The notes: generated by a model not told the origin, from the letters alone. DNA of 58,411 nucleotides from Terrihalobacillus insolitus (GCF_028416575.1 NZ_JAMQKB010000017.1:1-58411), one strand, 5' to 3'; numbered from the stretch's first letter, positions 26,501 to 34,490 are shown. Numbers and translations: made by a program.

Positions 26501-27073
26501 CAATCGAAGCTGATCCTCGCTGTCAATATATGTATCCTTCAAGGCATCCATCAGCTTCTCGTAAATAAAGTTCAAATCCTCTAGTTTATGCTGAAGCGCA
26601 ACTTCTCCAGGATGTTTATGTGTAAAACGATCCATCTGTGCGATTTCCATTTGGAGCATTTCGGGTGTAATCCGGTAACGCTTAAACTCTGTAATCATAC
26701 CTTCTAATTGCTCAATAAAGCCTTGTTTTTCCATTGCTTTTTGAAAAACATTCCAATCCTGCTTCTTTTCTTCTGCTATTTTTCTTAGCATCATTTGAAT
26801 ACCTGTTGAGCTAATAAACTTCCTTGTGCTACCACCAGTTTCTTGAAGTACTCGCCATGCTAATCTAGAAAAGCTAAACACCTGTGCACGGATACTTCCG
26901 TTGATTTTTTTTCTTTTTAGCAAGGAGTATTCCTGTTGAAATGTCATCTGATCTGGAACGATGTAATAAATAGGCGCTCCATTCGGATTGTTATGCAGTT
27001 TGTCTTCAATCTCAGCTAGACATCGATCACTTTTTCCTGCGCCTGCTTGTCCAAACAAAAATCGTAATCCCAT
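23582..27073 (-). CDS. addB: AddB, helicase-nuclease subunit B
   Basis: 1163 residues. N-terminal P-loop GQAGAGKS (8-15), an inactive helicase-like core and a C-terminal RecB-type nuclease (LRIIDYKSS). The four iron-sulfur ligands are visible: one Cys in MYHRCSYQ before the nuclease and three at the C-terminus in TACAYCSFHSVCQF. AddB pairs with AddA to resect ends and recognise Chi. First gene of the addBA operon; GAGGAGG site. Two tandem hairpins lie in its leader. Confidence 0.97.
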   Translation of the reverse strand: MGLRFLFGQAGAGKSDRCLAEIEDKLHNNPNGAPIYYIVPDQMTFQQEYSLLKRKKINGSIRAQVFSFSRLAWRVLQETGGSTRKFISSTGIQMMLRKIAEEKKQDWNVFQKAMEKQGFIEQLEGMITEFKRYRITPEMLQMEIAQMDRFTHKHPGEVALQHKLEDLNFIYEKLMDALKDTYIDSEDQLRLLADKIETADFLSDSEIYLDGFHRFTPQELEVVEALLKKVRQVTVTLTVDDPTGAPISELDLFCQTKETYQQLTSSAKECQITIDEMVHLDQESGRFDERPYFAHLENYFDVRPSPTFEGAVPIQLAQAVHPRAEVEGAAQEILRLVREEQYRFKDIAVLIRQTELYHDLIKTVFQDYGIPVFIDEKRTMMNHPLLELIRSGLDVIEGNWRYDAVFRMLKTGFIPITDNKYPLDVEAIDELENYVLEYGIRSKDRWCGDKQWIFQRFRGFDQASQTDEEKDMQRKMNRYRYQVVRAFQPFEQQMSKAKTIAEKCQAIYEWLESLGVPKQLEKIRNDLDSQGRIEHGREQEQVWNAVIQLMDEIVEMVGDEEMTLPIFRSTLESGFESLKFAHVPPSMDHVVTGTIDRSRIGGIKCAFLLGVNDGVWPKKPAGDGMITEEERELLAEHGIKLADGSKRQLLDDWFYVYLAFTAAQDRLWVSYPLSDEEGKSKSPSQLIKRIQDLFPACQDLLLLQDADEMKEADRFISTPIKTRSALTSQLARNARGYPVDPIWNNVLNWYIQHHAKSSTTYTILQSLFYKNEPTYLSKETTEQLYPKEVKASVSRLEMYHRCSYQHFARYSLGLEERRTYKLDAPDIGQLFHEALKKITEWLQAEGKDYSQMNQDQAKQYANRAVESLGPILQHQILHSSNRYQYIQQKLQEVIARAAYVLSEQARQSQFSTVGLELSFGPNQELAPIKLSLPNGYELQLRGRIDRVDRAIDQEQLFLRIIDYKSSSKGLNLSEVYYGLALQMLAYLDVVLSQSEKWLGEKATPAGVLYFHVHNPILSKSKKLTDMEIEQELFKKFKMQGLLVENEQVIRMMDTSLDSGTSKIIPAGLKKNGELRKGSNTAQRETFQQLQGYIRELMVGAGMDMTSGNVHLNPYQQKQQTACAYCSFHSVCQFDASLVENNFRRLKDLKDEEVIEAIVRRGDS

Positions 27074-27093
27074 TTCCGATCCTCCTCTATTGA

Positions 27094-27153
27094 GGGACGT
27101 GAGATTAGGTTACTCGTCCCAGGGAAGGGACAGCGAACCCTATCCGCTGTCCC
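27094..27153. repeat. Twin palindromes in the addB leader
   Basis: GGGACG...CGTCCC (27094-27120) is followed six bases later by GGGACAGCG...CGCTGTCCC (27127-27153). Both start GGGAC and end GTCCC and differ in the middle. They sit 20-80 bases ahead of the addB start and might form leader RNA hairpins or be a dispersed palindrome. Confidence 0.6.
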
Positions 27154-27208
27154 ACTCTACTTCTATTTTATCATGTTTTTATCCTTCATCCTTCTAAAAA
27201 AATTAAAA

Positions 27209-27240
27209 GTAGCACTACTCTTTTGAATAGTGCTACATGG
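27209..27240 (-). terminator. Terminator-like hairpin at the end of the CAP-domain gene
   Basis: GTAGCACTA pairs with TAGTGCTAC around a ten-base loop, followed on the minus strand by CTTTTAATTTTTTT. It immediately follows the CAP-domain gene stop. Confidence 0.85.
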
Positions 27241-27242
27241 TT

Positions 27243-27971
27243 TTATTTCTTTATAAACATTTGTGTCCAGTAATTTCCATCTTTTGCAAAGCCAATGCCT
27301 ATATGAGTAACATCCTTGTTTAAAATGTTTTTACGGTGACCTGGACTATTCATCCAGCCATTAACAACTTCTTTCGGTGTCTTTTGACCTTGCGCAAGAT
27401 TTTCTGCTGCTGTAGTGTACTGTATTCCAAAGTCTTGCATCATATTAAATGGTGATCCATAAGTTGGTGACGTATGGGAAAAATAATTGTTTGTCGCCAT
27501 ATCCTCTGCTTTCGTTTGGGCTACATTGGTTAACTCTTTATCGGACTTTAGCGGCTGTAATCCTTTTTGTTCTCGTTCTTGATTGGTAAGTGTTACAACT
27601 TTTGATTGAAATTCACTTAATGAATTACTGTTCTGACCATTATCTGTTTGTTGATTAGGTTCTGTTTGTTGTTGATTTGATTCTGTTTGTCGATTAGGTT
27701 CTGTTTGGGTTCCTTGATCGCGATCGGCTGTTCCGTTATTTTGCCATTGATTTGTGTTTGGGTTTTGAAAAAAGTTTTGTCCCTGTCTTGGATTCATTTG
27801 ATTATCATACTGATTCCAGCGGTCGTTACCTTGTTGATTATTTGGTCCAAAGTCGACCTGTTGTGGAGTTTGATTGTCATTATTTGGCTCTGCTTGATCT
27901 AAATTGTTACCATTATTGTTGCATCCAATTAATACTAGCAAACAAAAGGTAACAACTGATATTATACGCAA
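27243..27971 (-). CDS. CAP/SCP-domain lipoprotein (YkwD-like)
   Basis: 242 residues. Lipoprotein signal with lipobox LIGC (Cys17), then a Gln/Asn-rich disordered linker (about 20-125, repeats of EPNxQTESNQQ), then a C-terminal CAP domain (TNQEREQKGLQPLK, AQTKAEDMATNNYFSHTSP, AENLAQGQKTPKEVVNGWMNSPGHRKNILN). The YkwD type is a frequent spore coat or cell-surface protein; function not known. ATG behind GGAGGAG. Confidence 0.88.
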   Translation of the reverse strand: MRIISVVTFCLLVLIGCNNNGNNLDQAEPNNDNQTPQQVDFGPNNQQGNDRWNQYDNQMNPRQGQNFFQNPNTNQWQNNGTADRDQGTQTEPNRQTESNQQQTEPNQQTDNGQNSNSLSEFQSKVVTLTNQEREQKGLQPLKSDKELTNVAQTKAEDMATNNYFSHTSPTYGSPFNMMQDFGIQYTTAAENLAQGQKTPKEVVNGWMNSPGHRKNILNKDVTHIGIGFAKDGNYWTQMFIKK

Positions 27972-28060
27972 TTAAATCTCCTCCATTTAGAAATATAATC
28001 GTTTATAATATCTACTTTATGTGAAAAATTATGCACATGGGGTTAGGTTCCCATATCCTA

Positions 28061-28603
28061 TTATTCAAATGTTAAACCAAGTTCAGAAACAGGCCAATAT
28101 CGAATGCCTACCTTTCCAACTACATTCTCAATCGGAACAAAACCAAAATATCTGCTATCGAGGCTTTCCCTACGATTATCCCCCAAAACAAACAACTTGC
28201 CTTTTGGCACTTCGGTTAGTCCTGTAGCATCTTTTAAAGTAAAATCCTTTGTTAACGGTGTTTCAACCTGTTTTTTAAAAGGCTCTAAATAGGCTTCTTT
28301 CACTTTATTTCCATTGATAAATAATTGGTCGTTTTTATAAGATAATTGATCTCCAGGTAATCCAATCACTCTTTTTACATAATCTTCCTTTTCATTTGCA
28401 CGGAACACGATCACGTCAAATCGATTTATGTCTTGTATATCATATAAGAATTTATTAACCATTAATAAATTGCCATCATGAAGTGTAGGCTCCATTGATT
28501 TTCCTTCGACTACATAGCTTGCAAACAAATAGGAACGAAAAAGCACGGCCAATATAATTGCAAATAAAACAGTACGGATCACTCTCCAAAAACCTCGTAA
28601 CAT
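28061..28603 (-). CDS. sipV: Type I signal peptidase
   Basis: 180 residues with one N-terminal membrane helix (about 10-30). Catalytic Ser36 (GKSMEPTL) and general-base Lys77 (DYVKRVIGLPGD) are present, and the C-terminal box GDNRRESLDSR is intact. Cleaves signal peptides from secreted proteins at the outer membrane face. Place next to yhjE and addB matches B. subtilis sipV, so the symbol is from synteny; SipS/SipT-type function cannot be told apart. Confidence 0.92.
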   Translation of the reverse strand: MLRGFWRVIRTVLFAIILAVLFRSYLFASYVVEGKSMEPTLHDGNLLMVNKFLYDIQDINRFDVIVFRANEKEDYVKRVIGLPGDQLSYKNDQLFINGNKVKEAYLEPFKKQVETPLTKDFTLKDATGLTEVPKGKLFVLGDNRRESLDSRYFGFVPIENVVGKVGIRYWPVSELGLTFE

Positions 28604-28669
28604 AGCGTTTCCTCCATCAATCCCTTTTTGAAAATTCTCTTATATCCATTTTACCCTTGGAAACCTTTT

Positions 28670-29326
28670 TTAACCATGTTTTTGTTCGACAATAGCCTGT
28701 GCTTTCGCCTTTTTGTGCAGTCTTTTTTCGATAAACTTCCCAACGATCCAAAAAAGCAATATACCCGCCCCTACTACAATCGTTCTCATTGGATTTTTCG
28801 CAAATGACATTATGCTCGCACCGACATAGGAGATGGTAAAAATCATCACCGATTTCCCGAGTAAAACAGCTAATATAAATTGATAGATGTTTATTTTCGA
28901 TAATCCTGCGACAACATTTATGATCCCCGAGGGTGAAAACGGGAAGCACATAAGAAGAAATAAAGGACCAAATCCGTGTTTGTCAAACCAAGTCGTCACT
29001 TTTGTTACCTGTTTATTCCGCCTGATAAAGCGAAACAGGCGTTTATTTCCAAGCTTTTTAACCATTAAAAATACGACAATTGCTCCTCCACTCGCACCAA
29101 TCCATGATAATATAAAACCCTCAAATAAGCCATATGCGGCAGAGTTTGCCATTACAAACACAACAAGCGGCAAAAATGGCAATAACGCTTCAATGAAAGG
29201 CAAGGCAACACCTGGTATGGGACCGTAACTTTCATACGTATCCAAAAGCCTCTGTAGAAATTCATCAAATGTATTGTTTTCGACCATCTGCTTTATGTCA
29301 GATAGATCAATATTAAATAAGAACAT
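28670..29326 (-). CDS. TVP38/TMEM64 (DedA-like) membrane protein, YhjE-like
   Basis: 218 residues, about six membrane segments. The family box GLFEGFILSWIGASGGAIVVFLMVKKLG, FDKHGFGPLFLLMCFPFSPSGIINVVAGLSKINIYQF is clear. Role unknown, with general links to membrane lipid handling. ATG after GGTGAGAGGAT. Probably cotranscribed with the signal peptidase 66 bases downstream, as yhjE-sipV in B. subtilis. Confidence 0.87.
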   Translation of the reverse strand: MFLFNIDLSDIKQMVENNTFDEFLQRLLDTYESYGPIPGVALPFIEALLPFLPLVVFVMANSAAYGLFEGFILSWIGASGGAIVVFLMVKKLGNKRLFRFIRRNKQVTKVTTWFDKHGFGPLFLLMCFPFSPSGIINVVAGLSKINIYQFILAVLLGKSVMIFTISYVGASIMSFAKNPMRTIVVGAGILLFWIVGKFIEKRLHKKAKAQAIVEQKHG

Positions 29327-29595
29327 ATGTATAAAATCCTCTCACCATCAGCTGATTGTTTTGAACCACACTTTATTAGTTTTCCTATTTTAATTGTAAT
29401 GTAAACACAAAAATTTGCCTATACATGTTTGTCATTTATCTGACCATTCTTAAATGGATGATGGAGGATTCAGGGCAAAACAAGCTATTACAGTTCATTT
29501 TTATGTTTATGCGGATTCACCGATGATATGTGGACTCTTATTCGTTATATGCGGACTGATTATGAATGAATCAACTCATTTGATCACATCCACTT
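29327..29595. other. Gene-free stretch with GCGGACT-type repeats
   Basis: No gene seen. It holds three related short units at about 29511-29560 (TTTATGCGGATTCACC, ATATGTGGACTCTTATTCG, TATATGCGGACTGATT), resembling the AGCGGACT units of the array at 36721-37240. Confidence 0.5.
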
Positions 29596-30012
29596 TTAGT
29601 CCCCTTTTTCCTCTTCAATTATTTGGTTTAAGTCCTGTTGATTAGCTTCACCAAGCTGATTAAGCAGATCACTGACATTGTAGTTAATACCTAGTGATTC
29701 GATTTCAATTACCGTATCTTCCCCAACCTTTTTTATAAAAAAATCTTCCGTTTGGATTGCGTTGAATAATAGTTGTATCACATTACCGTCGATTAACTCT
29801 GATCCACTCCCGGCCAAGTTTGCACCTTTATCCATAACTTCCTTCGGTGAAAAACCAAAGAAGAGCACCAACACCAGACCAACCATTACAAGAATCGATG
29901 CCAATCGAAATAAGGACTTCACAATTGAAATGACAATCATTATCATAATGATCGTAGCTACTAGTCCTAATATCGGATACGAAGACAAACTACTTAATAG
30001 AGATGATTCCAT
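29596..30012 (-). CDS. Membrane protein of unknown function
   Basis: 138 residues. Two hydrophobic stretches at about 13-31 and 36-53 (PILGLVATIIMIMIVISIV; ASILVMVGLVLVLFFGF) precede an acidic soluble tail (FNAIQTEDFFIKKVGEDTVIEIESLGINYNVSDLLNQLGE). I do not recognise the family. AGAAAGGAGAAAT site before the ATG. Lies between the TVP38 gene and comK; no clear operon partner. Confidence 0.7.
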   Translation of the reverse strand: MESSLLSSLSSYPILGLVATIIMIMIVISIVKSLFRLASILVMVGLVLVLFFGFSPKEVMDKGANLAGSGSELIDGNVIQLLFNAIQTEDFFIKKVGEDTVIEIESLGINYNVSDLLNQLGEANQQDLNQIIEEEKGD

Positions 30013-30259
30013 TATATTTCTCCTTTCTAAATGAAAAAGGCTCCATATCCATTATTTTCTTACAAAAACATTCTTTTTAAACATTTATTTGAAATTAAAC
30101 TCTTCATTAGTGTCATTGAGAGGTAAAAAAAAGACAAATCCGCCTTGGATTCATCTTCTATGTACATAAAGGTCTACCACTTTTCATTTTTAATATTTTT
30201 GTTATGAGAGCAATTTGGAAATTGTTTTCTGTCTTTTACTCCACTAGAATCTGCACAAC
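30013..30259. other. Intergenic stretch downstream of comK
   Basis: AT-rich, no gene seen. It contains the upstream control region of the 138-residue membrane protein and the end of comK. No clear terminator stem. Confidence 0.4.
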
Positions 30260-30775
30260 TTAAAAAGGTTCAGCAACTCTATCGGCTTGATTTTTCCATA
30301 AGTACTTTATTCGCTTGTCCAGAAGATAACGAAATTGCGCTGTGCGCTGCACTTGATTCAATATTGATCCGTAAGATACGCTGACAATAATACTTTTTCC
30401 ATTTTTAAAATAAATGTGCGTGGCGTTCTGAGATTCTCGCTCAATGTTATCAATATGTGAGTGCGAGATCCAGGAACAGTTGGGGCTCTGTGGTGAAGAT
30501 GTGGGAAAGAAATACATCCCACTTGTGGGGTCAATGGAGATCGGAGCTTTATGCGTAATCCCGCAGACGTCCTTTGTTCCTTCCTGCCTACCTTTTAAGC
30601 TGCTACCAAAAAACTTACAAGCAAGATCGATTACCTTGCTAGGGGTTTGATGGATGATAAAGCTGTCATTGTCTTCCATCAGTCTAGCGGTTGGATGGCC
30701 ATTTCTAGTTTCTTCTGCAATAATTGCAATCGTTAATGGTGTAACTTCGTATTTAATTTTCGCTTCATTTAGCAT
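30260..30775 (-). CDS. comK: Competence transcription factor ComK
   Basis: 171 residues. The pattern (YEVTPLTIAIIAEE, SFIIHQTPSKVIDLACKFFGSSLKGRQEGTKDVCGITHKAPISIDPTSGMYFFPTSSPQSPNCSWISHSHI, GKSIIVSVSYGSILNQVQRTAQFRYLL) is ComK. It activates DNA-uptake and recombination genes by binding paired A4N5T4 boxes. The C-terminal 20 or so residues seen in B. subtilis (192 aa) are shorter here; in B. subtilis the C-terminal region takes part in MecA control. GGAAGGGACG site before the ATG. Upstream DNA is AT-rich, but I found no clean paired ComK box. Confidence 0.93.
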   Translation of the reverse strand: MLNEAKIKYEVTPLTIAIIAEETRNGHPTARLMEDNDSFIIHQTPSKVIDLACKFFGSSLKGRQEGTKDVCGITHKAPISIDPTSGMYFFPTSSPQSPNCSWISHSHIDNIERESQNATHIYFKNGKSIIVSVSYGSILNQVQRTAQFRYLLDKRIKYLWKNQADRVAEPF

Positions 30776-31014
30776 GTTATATGAACGTCCCTTCCATTGT
30801 TGTTAAATGAAAAAGTGAAAGACCTATATATAATTTAACAGATTATAGAAGAAATAGGAACAATTATTTTATTTATTTTTCAAAAAATTCGACAAATCAC
30901 CTCATTTTTAGCAAATTTGTCATTTCGAGTGTAAACTTTTTTCCTTTTCCTTCAATATGCCTTAATGAAGATCACACTTTTTGATTATGTTAAGAACACT
31001 ATTTTAATTTCCGT

Positions 31015-31146
31015 TCACAATGTTTCACCTTTTTGCAGACGATCATCTCTTTCTGTTTGGAAAATTGTTTTGGGATCGACACCAAAGTCTGGATTCAGTA
31101 AGGTGTATGTCTCAAGTTCTCCAAGAAGCTCATTTTCACGTTTCAT
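31015..31146 (-). CDS. Small unrecognised protein between comK and yhfN
   Basis: 43 residues, MKRENELLGELETYTLLNPDFG...QTERDDRLQKGETL. It has an excellent AGGAGG site nine bases before the ATG and its own terminator downstream of the next unit, so it is likely real. Acidic and soluble; I do not recognise the family. Its stop is about 240 bases from comK, which is transcribed in the same direction. Confidence 0.6.
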   Translation of the reverse strand: MKRENELLGELETYTLLNPDFGVDPKTIFQTERDDRLQKGETL

Positions 31147-31203
31147 TATTGGATTTCCTCCTTTTTAATTCTTAGTATGTACATTTATTCCAAAGTTAAC
31201 CAA

Positions 31204-31238
31204 GAAAAAATGACCTCAATGGAACAGGTCATTTTTTT
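31204..31238. terminator. Terminator at the end of the Ste24-type protease gene
   Basis: AAAAAATGACCT and AGGTCATTTTTTT pair around a ten-base loop. The last bases overlap the stop of the yhfN-like gene on the minus strand. Confidence 0.85.
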
Positions 31239-32422
31239 CGTTGATCTAACTCCTGTCTAACTTGTAAAATCCTGTTCTGAATCATTGGATGGCTGTAGCG
31301 GATCCACTCTATCCAAATGGATGGACTAATATCACTTTTTGATTGTAATGCCATTTTTTTGTATGCACTAATTCCGGGCTCTAATTCCTTTGTGTTCTCA
31401 ATTGCATAGGTGTCTGCAGATCGTTCCATTTGTCTTGAAACATACAAAGAGATTGGCTGCGTTAGCATTAAAAGAATAGATAAGATTAGTAATAACGTTG
31501 GAATTGCGCGTAGGTCATGTTTACTGCGGAATGTTTTTGTGTGCACTCGTCTACCCCAAATTCTCTCGTAAATAACTGCTGTCAAGAAAAACAAAACGAA
31601 GCTAAGAATTATATAACCCGCAACACCAAAGTAGACATGTTTTTTTACGTAATGACCTATTTCATGGGCCAAGATAAACAAAATTTCCTCATCTGTCATT
31701 CCTTTAATCGTTGTATCCCAAAGTACGATACGTGCACTTCCCATAATTCCAGCTACATAAGCATTATAGGTCGAGGTTTTCGCACTCATATTCACCTGTA
31801 AAAGTGTAGCATCCTCTATGCCCACCTCTTCTGTTAATGTTTCAATTTTGTCCCTTAATGCACTTTCCTCAAGTGGCTCAAAATCTTCATATAAAGGGTC
31901 GATCCATATTGGCTGAATATAAGCAACAAAAATAGCAATTGGCAGTGCGATTAACCAGAGTATCAACCACCAGGCTTTGGCAAACTTTTTGATCACGACT
32001 CGAGTAATGATTAATCCAACAGTAAATACCAACCACATCAAGAGGAAATCAAGACCTAACTCATACGTCCAATCTCCAATAGGTTGATTACTAATTCCTT
32101 CCTGACGTGTAATCCAAAACCACACCAAATCGAATGGCAATTTTACCAATGTATATGTAAGGAGAAGTAGACCAGAGTATATGGAAGTTTGAATCCAAAC
32201 CCTCTTTACGTTTGACTCTACGAAATTCGCCAAAAAAATGTGGCCGTTTTTTTTAATTACACTATATAAAAACAGGATTTCAAGCGGAAAAGTAGAGAAA
32301 AACATTGCATGTCCGAAAACGGCATAGTTCGATTTACTAAACGTTTCAAGTGGGTAAAAGAATAAAAAATAGCTCCAGATGATGGCAAGGTAAATGGTAT
32401 ACAGTCCAAAAATCTTTTTCAT
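31229..32422 (-). CDS. Ste24/CAAX-prenyl-type M48 zinc metalloprotease (YhfN-like)
   Basis: 397 residues with seven membrane segments. The zinc motif HEIGH lies at about residue 252 in ILFILAHEIGHYVKKHVY, with the third ligand in the DTYAIENTK segment (E). Homologous to B. subtilis YhfN, an M48 family protease of membrane proteins whose natural substrates are not settled. AAGGAGGAAG site. Lies downstream of lcfB, with a 360-base gap containing a repeat element. Confidence 0.9.
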   Translation of the reverse strand: MKKIFGLYTIYLAIIWSYFLFFYPLETFSKSNYAVFGHAMFFSTFPLEILFLYSVIKKNGHIFLANFVESNVKRVWIQTSIYSGLLLLTYTLVKLPFDLVWFWITRQEGISNQPIGDWTYELGLDFLLMWLVFTVGLIITRVVIKKFAKAWWLILWLIALPIAIFVAYIQPIWIDPLYEDFEPLEESALRDKIETLTEEVGIEDATLLQVNMSAKTSTYNAYVAGIMGSARIVLWDTTIKGMTDEEILFILAHEIGHYVKKHVYFGVAGYIILSFVLFFLTAVIYERIWGRRVHTKTFRSKHDLRAIPTLLLILSILLMLTQPISLYVSRQMERSADTYAIENTKELEPGISAYKKMALQSKSDISPSIWIEWIRYSHPMIQNRILQVRQELDQRKK

Positions 32423-32573
32423 TACTTCCTCCTTGATTCGTAATCTGCTTTTTTTGGTATATTTTAATGAACCAGCGCGTGTTCATAAGTCGTCAAATTA
32501 GTTTTGTTGAATTATCGCACAACCCCTATGGCAACTGTAGCATGATCTATTCCATATTTCCAAATTTACAAAG

Positions 32574-32605
32574 AAAAAACCCCTGTCACCATAGTATGAC
32601 AAGGG
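32574..32605 (-). terminator. Probable lcfB terminator beyond the element
   Basis: On the minus strand TCCCTTGTCA and TGACAGGGG pair and run into GTTTTTTC. The lcfB stop is at 32783, so transcripts must cross the 142-bp element first. Confidence 0.7.
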
Positions 32606-32627
32606 AGCTTTCTTATTACTAGAGGTT

Positions 32628-32769
32628 GTTCAAAAAGTCACCAAATGATAAGCTGCGCATCTCTTCGTTGGCTTGTTTTTCCAGTGCTCATGTAGGTTAT
32701 GTCTACACTGCGCTCCTCAAAACTACGCCGCCTTGACCTGCTTGCTTCTAATTTGCCGACTTTTTGAAC
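32628..32769. mobile_element. MITE-like element, full 142-bp copy (orientation 2)
   Basis: GTTCAAAAAGTC at 32628-32639 and GACTTTTTGAAC at 32758-32769. Inside, AAATGATAAGCTGCGCATCT, TCTTCGTTGGCTTGTTTTTC and GCGCTCCTCAAAACTACGCC are the reverse complement of the copy at 18065. Exactly the same length, 142 bp. It ends 13 bases from the lcfB stop. Confidence 0.8.
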
Positions 32770-32782
32770 ACGCATTACTAGT

Positions 32783-34318
32783 CTATTTATTAACCTTTTC
32801 CCGTAAGTTTCTCCGTAATATTTTGCCTGTTGTATTTTTTGGCAATTCTTCTAGAAATTCTATTTTCTGTGGTACCTTATACTTAGCCAGACGTTCTTGA
32901 CAAAAAGCTTTCAAGTCTTGTTCGGTTAAGGCATTGTTTTTTGTTACGATATAACCAGCAACTGCTTCCCCGGTATCGGCATCTGGTAAACCAACGACTG
33001 CTACCTCTGATATATCAGGGTGACTGTAAAGTACCTCCTCCACCTCACGCGGATAGACGTTATAGCCCCCAACAAGGATCATATCCTTTTTTCGATCGAC
33101 AATATAAAAATAGCCATCATCATCCATTCGTGCCATGTCTCCTGTATAAAGCCAACCGTTCTTTAACGTAACAGCTGTTTCTTCTGGCATTTTATAATAC
33201 CCAGTCATGACGTTTGGTCCTTTAACAACGAGCTCTCCAACCTCACCTACTGGAAGCTCTTCACCAAGTTCATCGACCACTTTATTCTCTACATTCATGA
33301 TACTAGTTCCAATAGAACCTGGTTTTCTCGGCCGATCCAGTGGATTGAAGCATGTTACAGGAGACGCTTCGGATAAGCCATACCCCTCGGAAACGGTTAC
33401 ATTAAATTTTTGTTCAAATTTTTCAAGTAGAGCTACAGGCATTGCTGCTCCACCAGAAATACATAGACGAATTGTTTCTAGGTCTTTCACGTGTTCTCCT
33501 GGTGTTTGAAGCAAGTAATTATACATTGTTGGAACACCCGCAAATACAGTAGCTTGCTGTTTGCGAGCAATCTCGAAAACGGCTTGTGGTGAAAATTTGG
33601 ACACAATTAGGATCGTTCCACCGTTCATTAATGGTGCATTTAATGAAACCGTTAAACAGAAAACATGAAACATCGGGAGGGCTGCAATGACACGATCTCC
33701 TTCGTTAATATTTAAATAATCGGCTGTATCCTTTGCATTGGAATACAAATTTTTATTTGTTAGCATAGCACCTTTTGGTTTGCCAGTTGTACCTGAAGTA
33801 TACAAAATGACGGCTACATCATGATCATTTAATTGTAATCGATCCTTTTCCAACTCCCCGTCTTGAACTAGCTGTGAAAACGATTGCATTTTGTCGGATA
33901 TTGAACTACCAGTTAAGTCATTAGCGCCAGTTTCTACGATGATGTAGTGCTCAATGGATGGAATTGTGTCCACAAATCCTTCAAAGCTTTTAACAAACAA
34001 ATCCATCGTAATGACGCCCTTGACATCCCCATCTTTTAGAATGTAGCCAATTTCATCTGGTGTGTAGATAGGGTTGATCGGAATGACAGTCACCCCAATT
34101 CTTATTGCCCCATATAGTCCAATGATAAAGTGTGGACTGTTACCAGTAACCAATGCAAGATGGTCCCCCTTTTCATAACCAAGCTTTTTAAGGCTTGAGG
34201 CAAATTTGGTTACGGCTCCTTCCAATTCCTGATACGTCGTTTCAGCATTATGAAATACATATGCAACCTTATTCGGCTTTTCTTTCGCAATCACTGACAG
34301 CTGATCAGCTAAATTCAT
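32783..34318 (-). CDS. lcfB: Long-chain fatty acid-CoA ligase (LcfB/YhfL-like)
   Basis: 511 residues, an ANL-superfamily AMP-forming ligase that activates fatty acids as acyl-CoA. The P-loop VILYTSGTTGKPKGAML is around residues 170-186; GYGLSE, LYTGDMARMDDDGYFYIVDRKKDMI and the C-terminal catalytic lysine in PKNTTGKILRRNL are intact. GGGAGGGGATG site before the ATG. A FadR-type operator lies just upstream (34337-34356), as for lcfB in B. subtilis, so it is likely repressed until long-chain acyl-CoA accumulates. Confidence 0.93.
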   Translation of the reverse strand: MNLADQLSVIAKEKPNKVAYVFHNAETTYQELEGAVTKFASSLKKLGYEKGDHLALVTGNSPHFIIGLYGAIRIGVTVIPINPIYTPDEIGYILKDGDVKGVITMDLFVKSFEGFVDTIPSIEHYIIVETGANDLTGSSISDKMQSFSQLVQDGELEKDRLQLNDHDVAVILYTSGTTGKPKGAMLTNKNLYSNAKDTADYLNINEGDRVIAALPMFHVFCLTVSLNAPLMNGGTILIVSKFSPQAVFEIARKQQATVFAGVPTMYNYLLQTPGEHVKDLETIRLCISGGAAMPVALLEKFEQKFNVTVSEGYGLSEASPVTCFNPLDRPRKPGSIGTSIMNVENKVVDELGEELPVGEVGELVVKGPNVMTGYYKMPEETAVTLKNGWLYTGDMARMDDDGYFYIVDRKKDMILVGGYNVYPREVEEVLYSHPDISEVAVVGLPDADTGEAVAGYIVTKNNALTEQDLKAFCQERLAKYKVPQKIEFLEELPKNTTGKILRRNLREKVNK

Positions 34319-34336
34319 TCTCCATCCCCTCCCTTT

Positions 34337-34356
34337 ATGAATGAATAGTCATTCAT
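34337..34356 (-). promoter_or_regulatory. Probable FadR (YsiA-type) operator
   Basis: ATGAATGAATAGTCATTCAT, a near-perfect palindrome matching the Bacillus FadR consensus TGAATGANTANTCATTCA. It lies just upstream of the lcfB ribosome site, where a bound repressor would block initiation. FadR binding is relieved by long-chain acyl-CoA in B. subtilis. Confidence 0.85.
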
Positions 34357-34490
34357 TTACCGTGCAACTATAATTATAGATTATTAGGAAACGTTAGGCA
34401 AGTATAGGAACAGTTCTGCTGCTATCAAAACAAGGGATTACAATGTGTCTGCATTGCGGTATGCTCCATTAGACACCTTCTTTTAAGAGG

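Larger units (their letters stand above)
32423..32782. other. Gap between lcfB and yhfN with repeat and terminator
   Basis: Contains an element copy at 32628-32769, the likely lcfB terminator at 32574-32605 and the start region of yhfN. No gene. A loose match to the element end (CGTGTTCATAAGTCGTC) occurs at about 32477-32495. Confidence 0.6.

Noticed and set aside
30776..31014. Search for paired ComK boxes upstream of comK
   Set aside because: AT-rich, but no two clean A4N5T4 half-sites at the expected spacing; not annotated.
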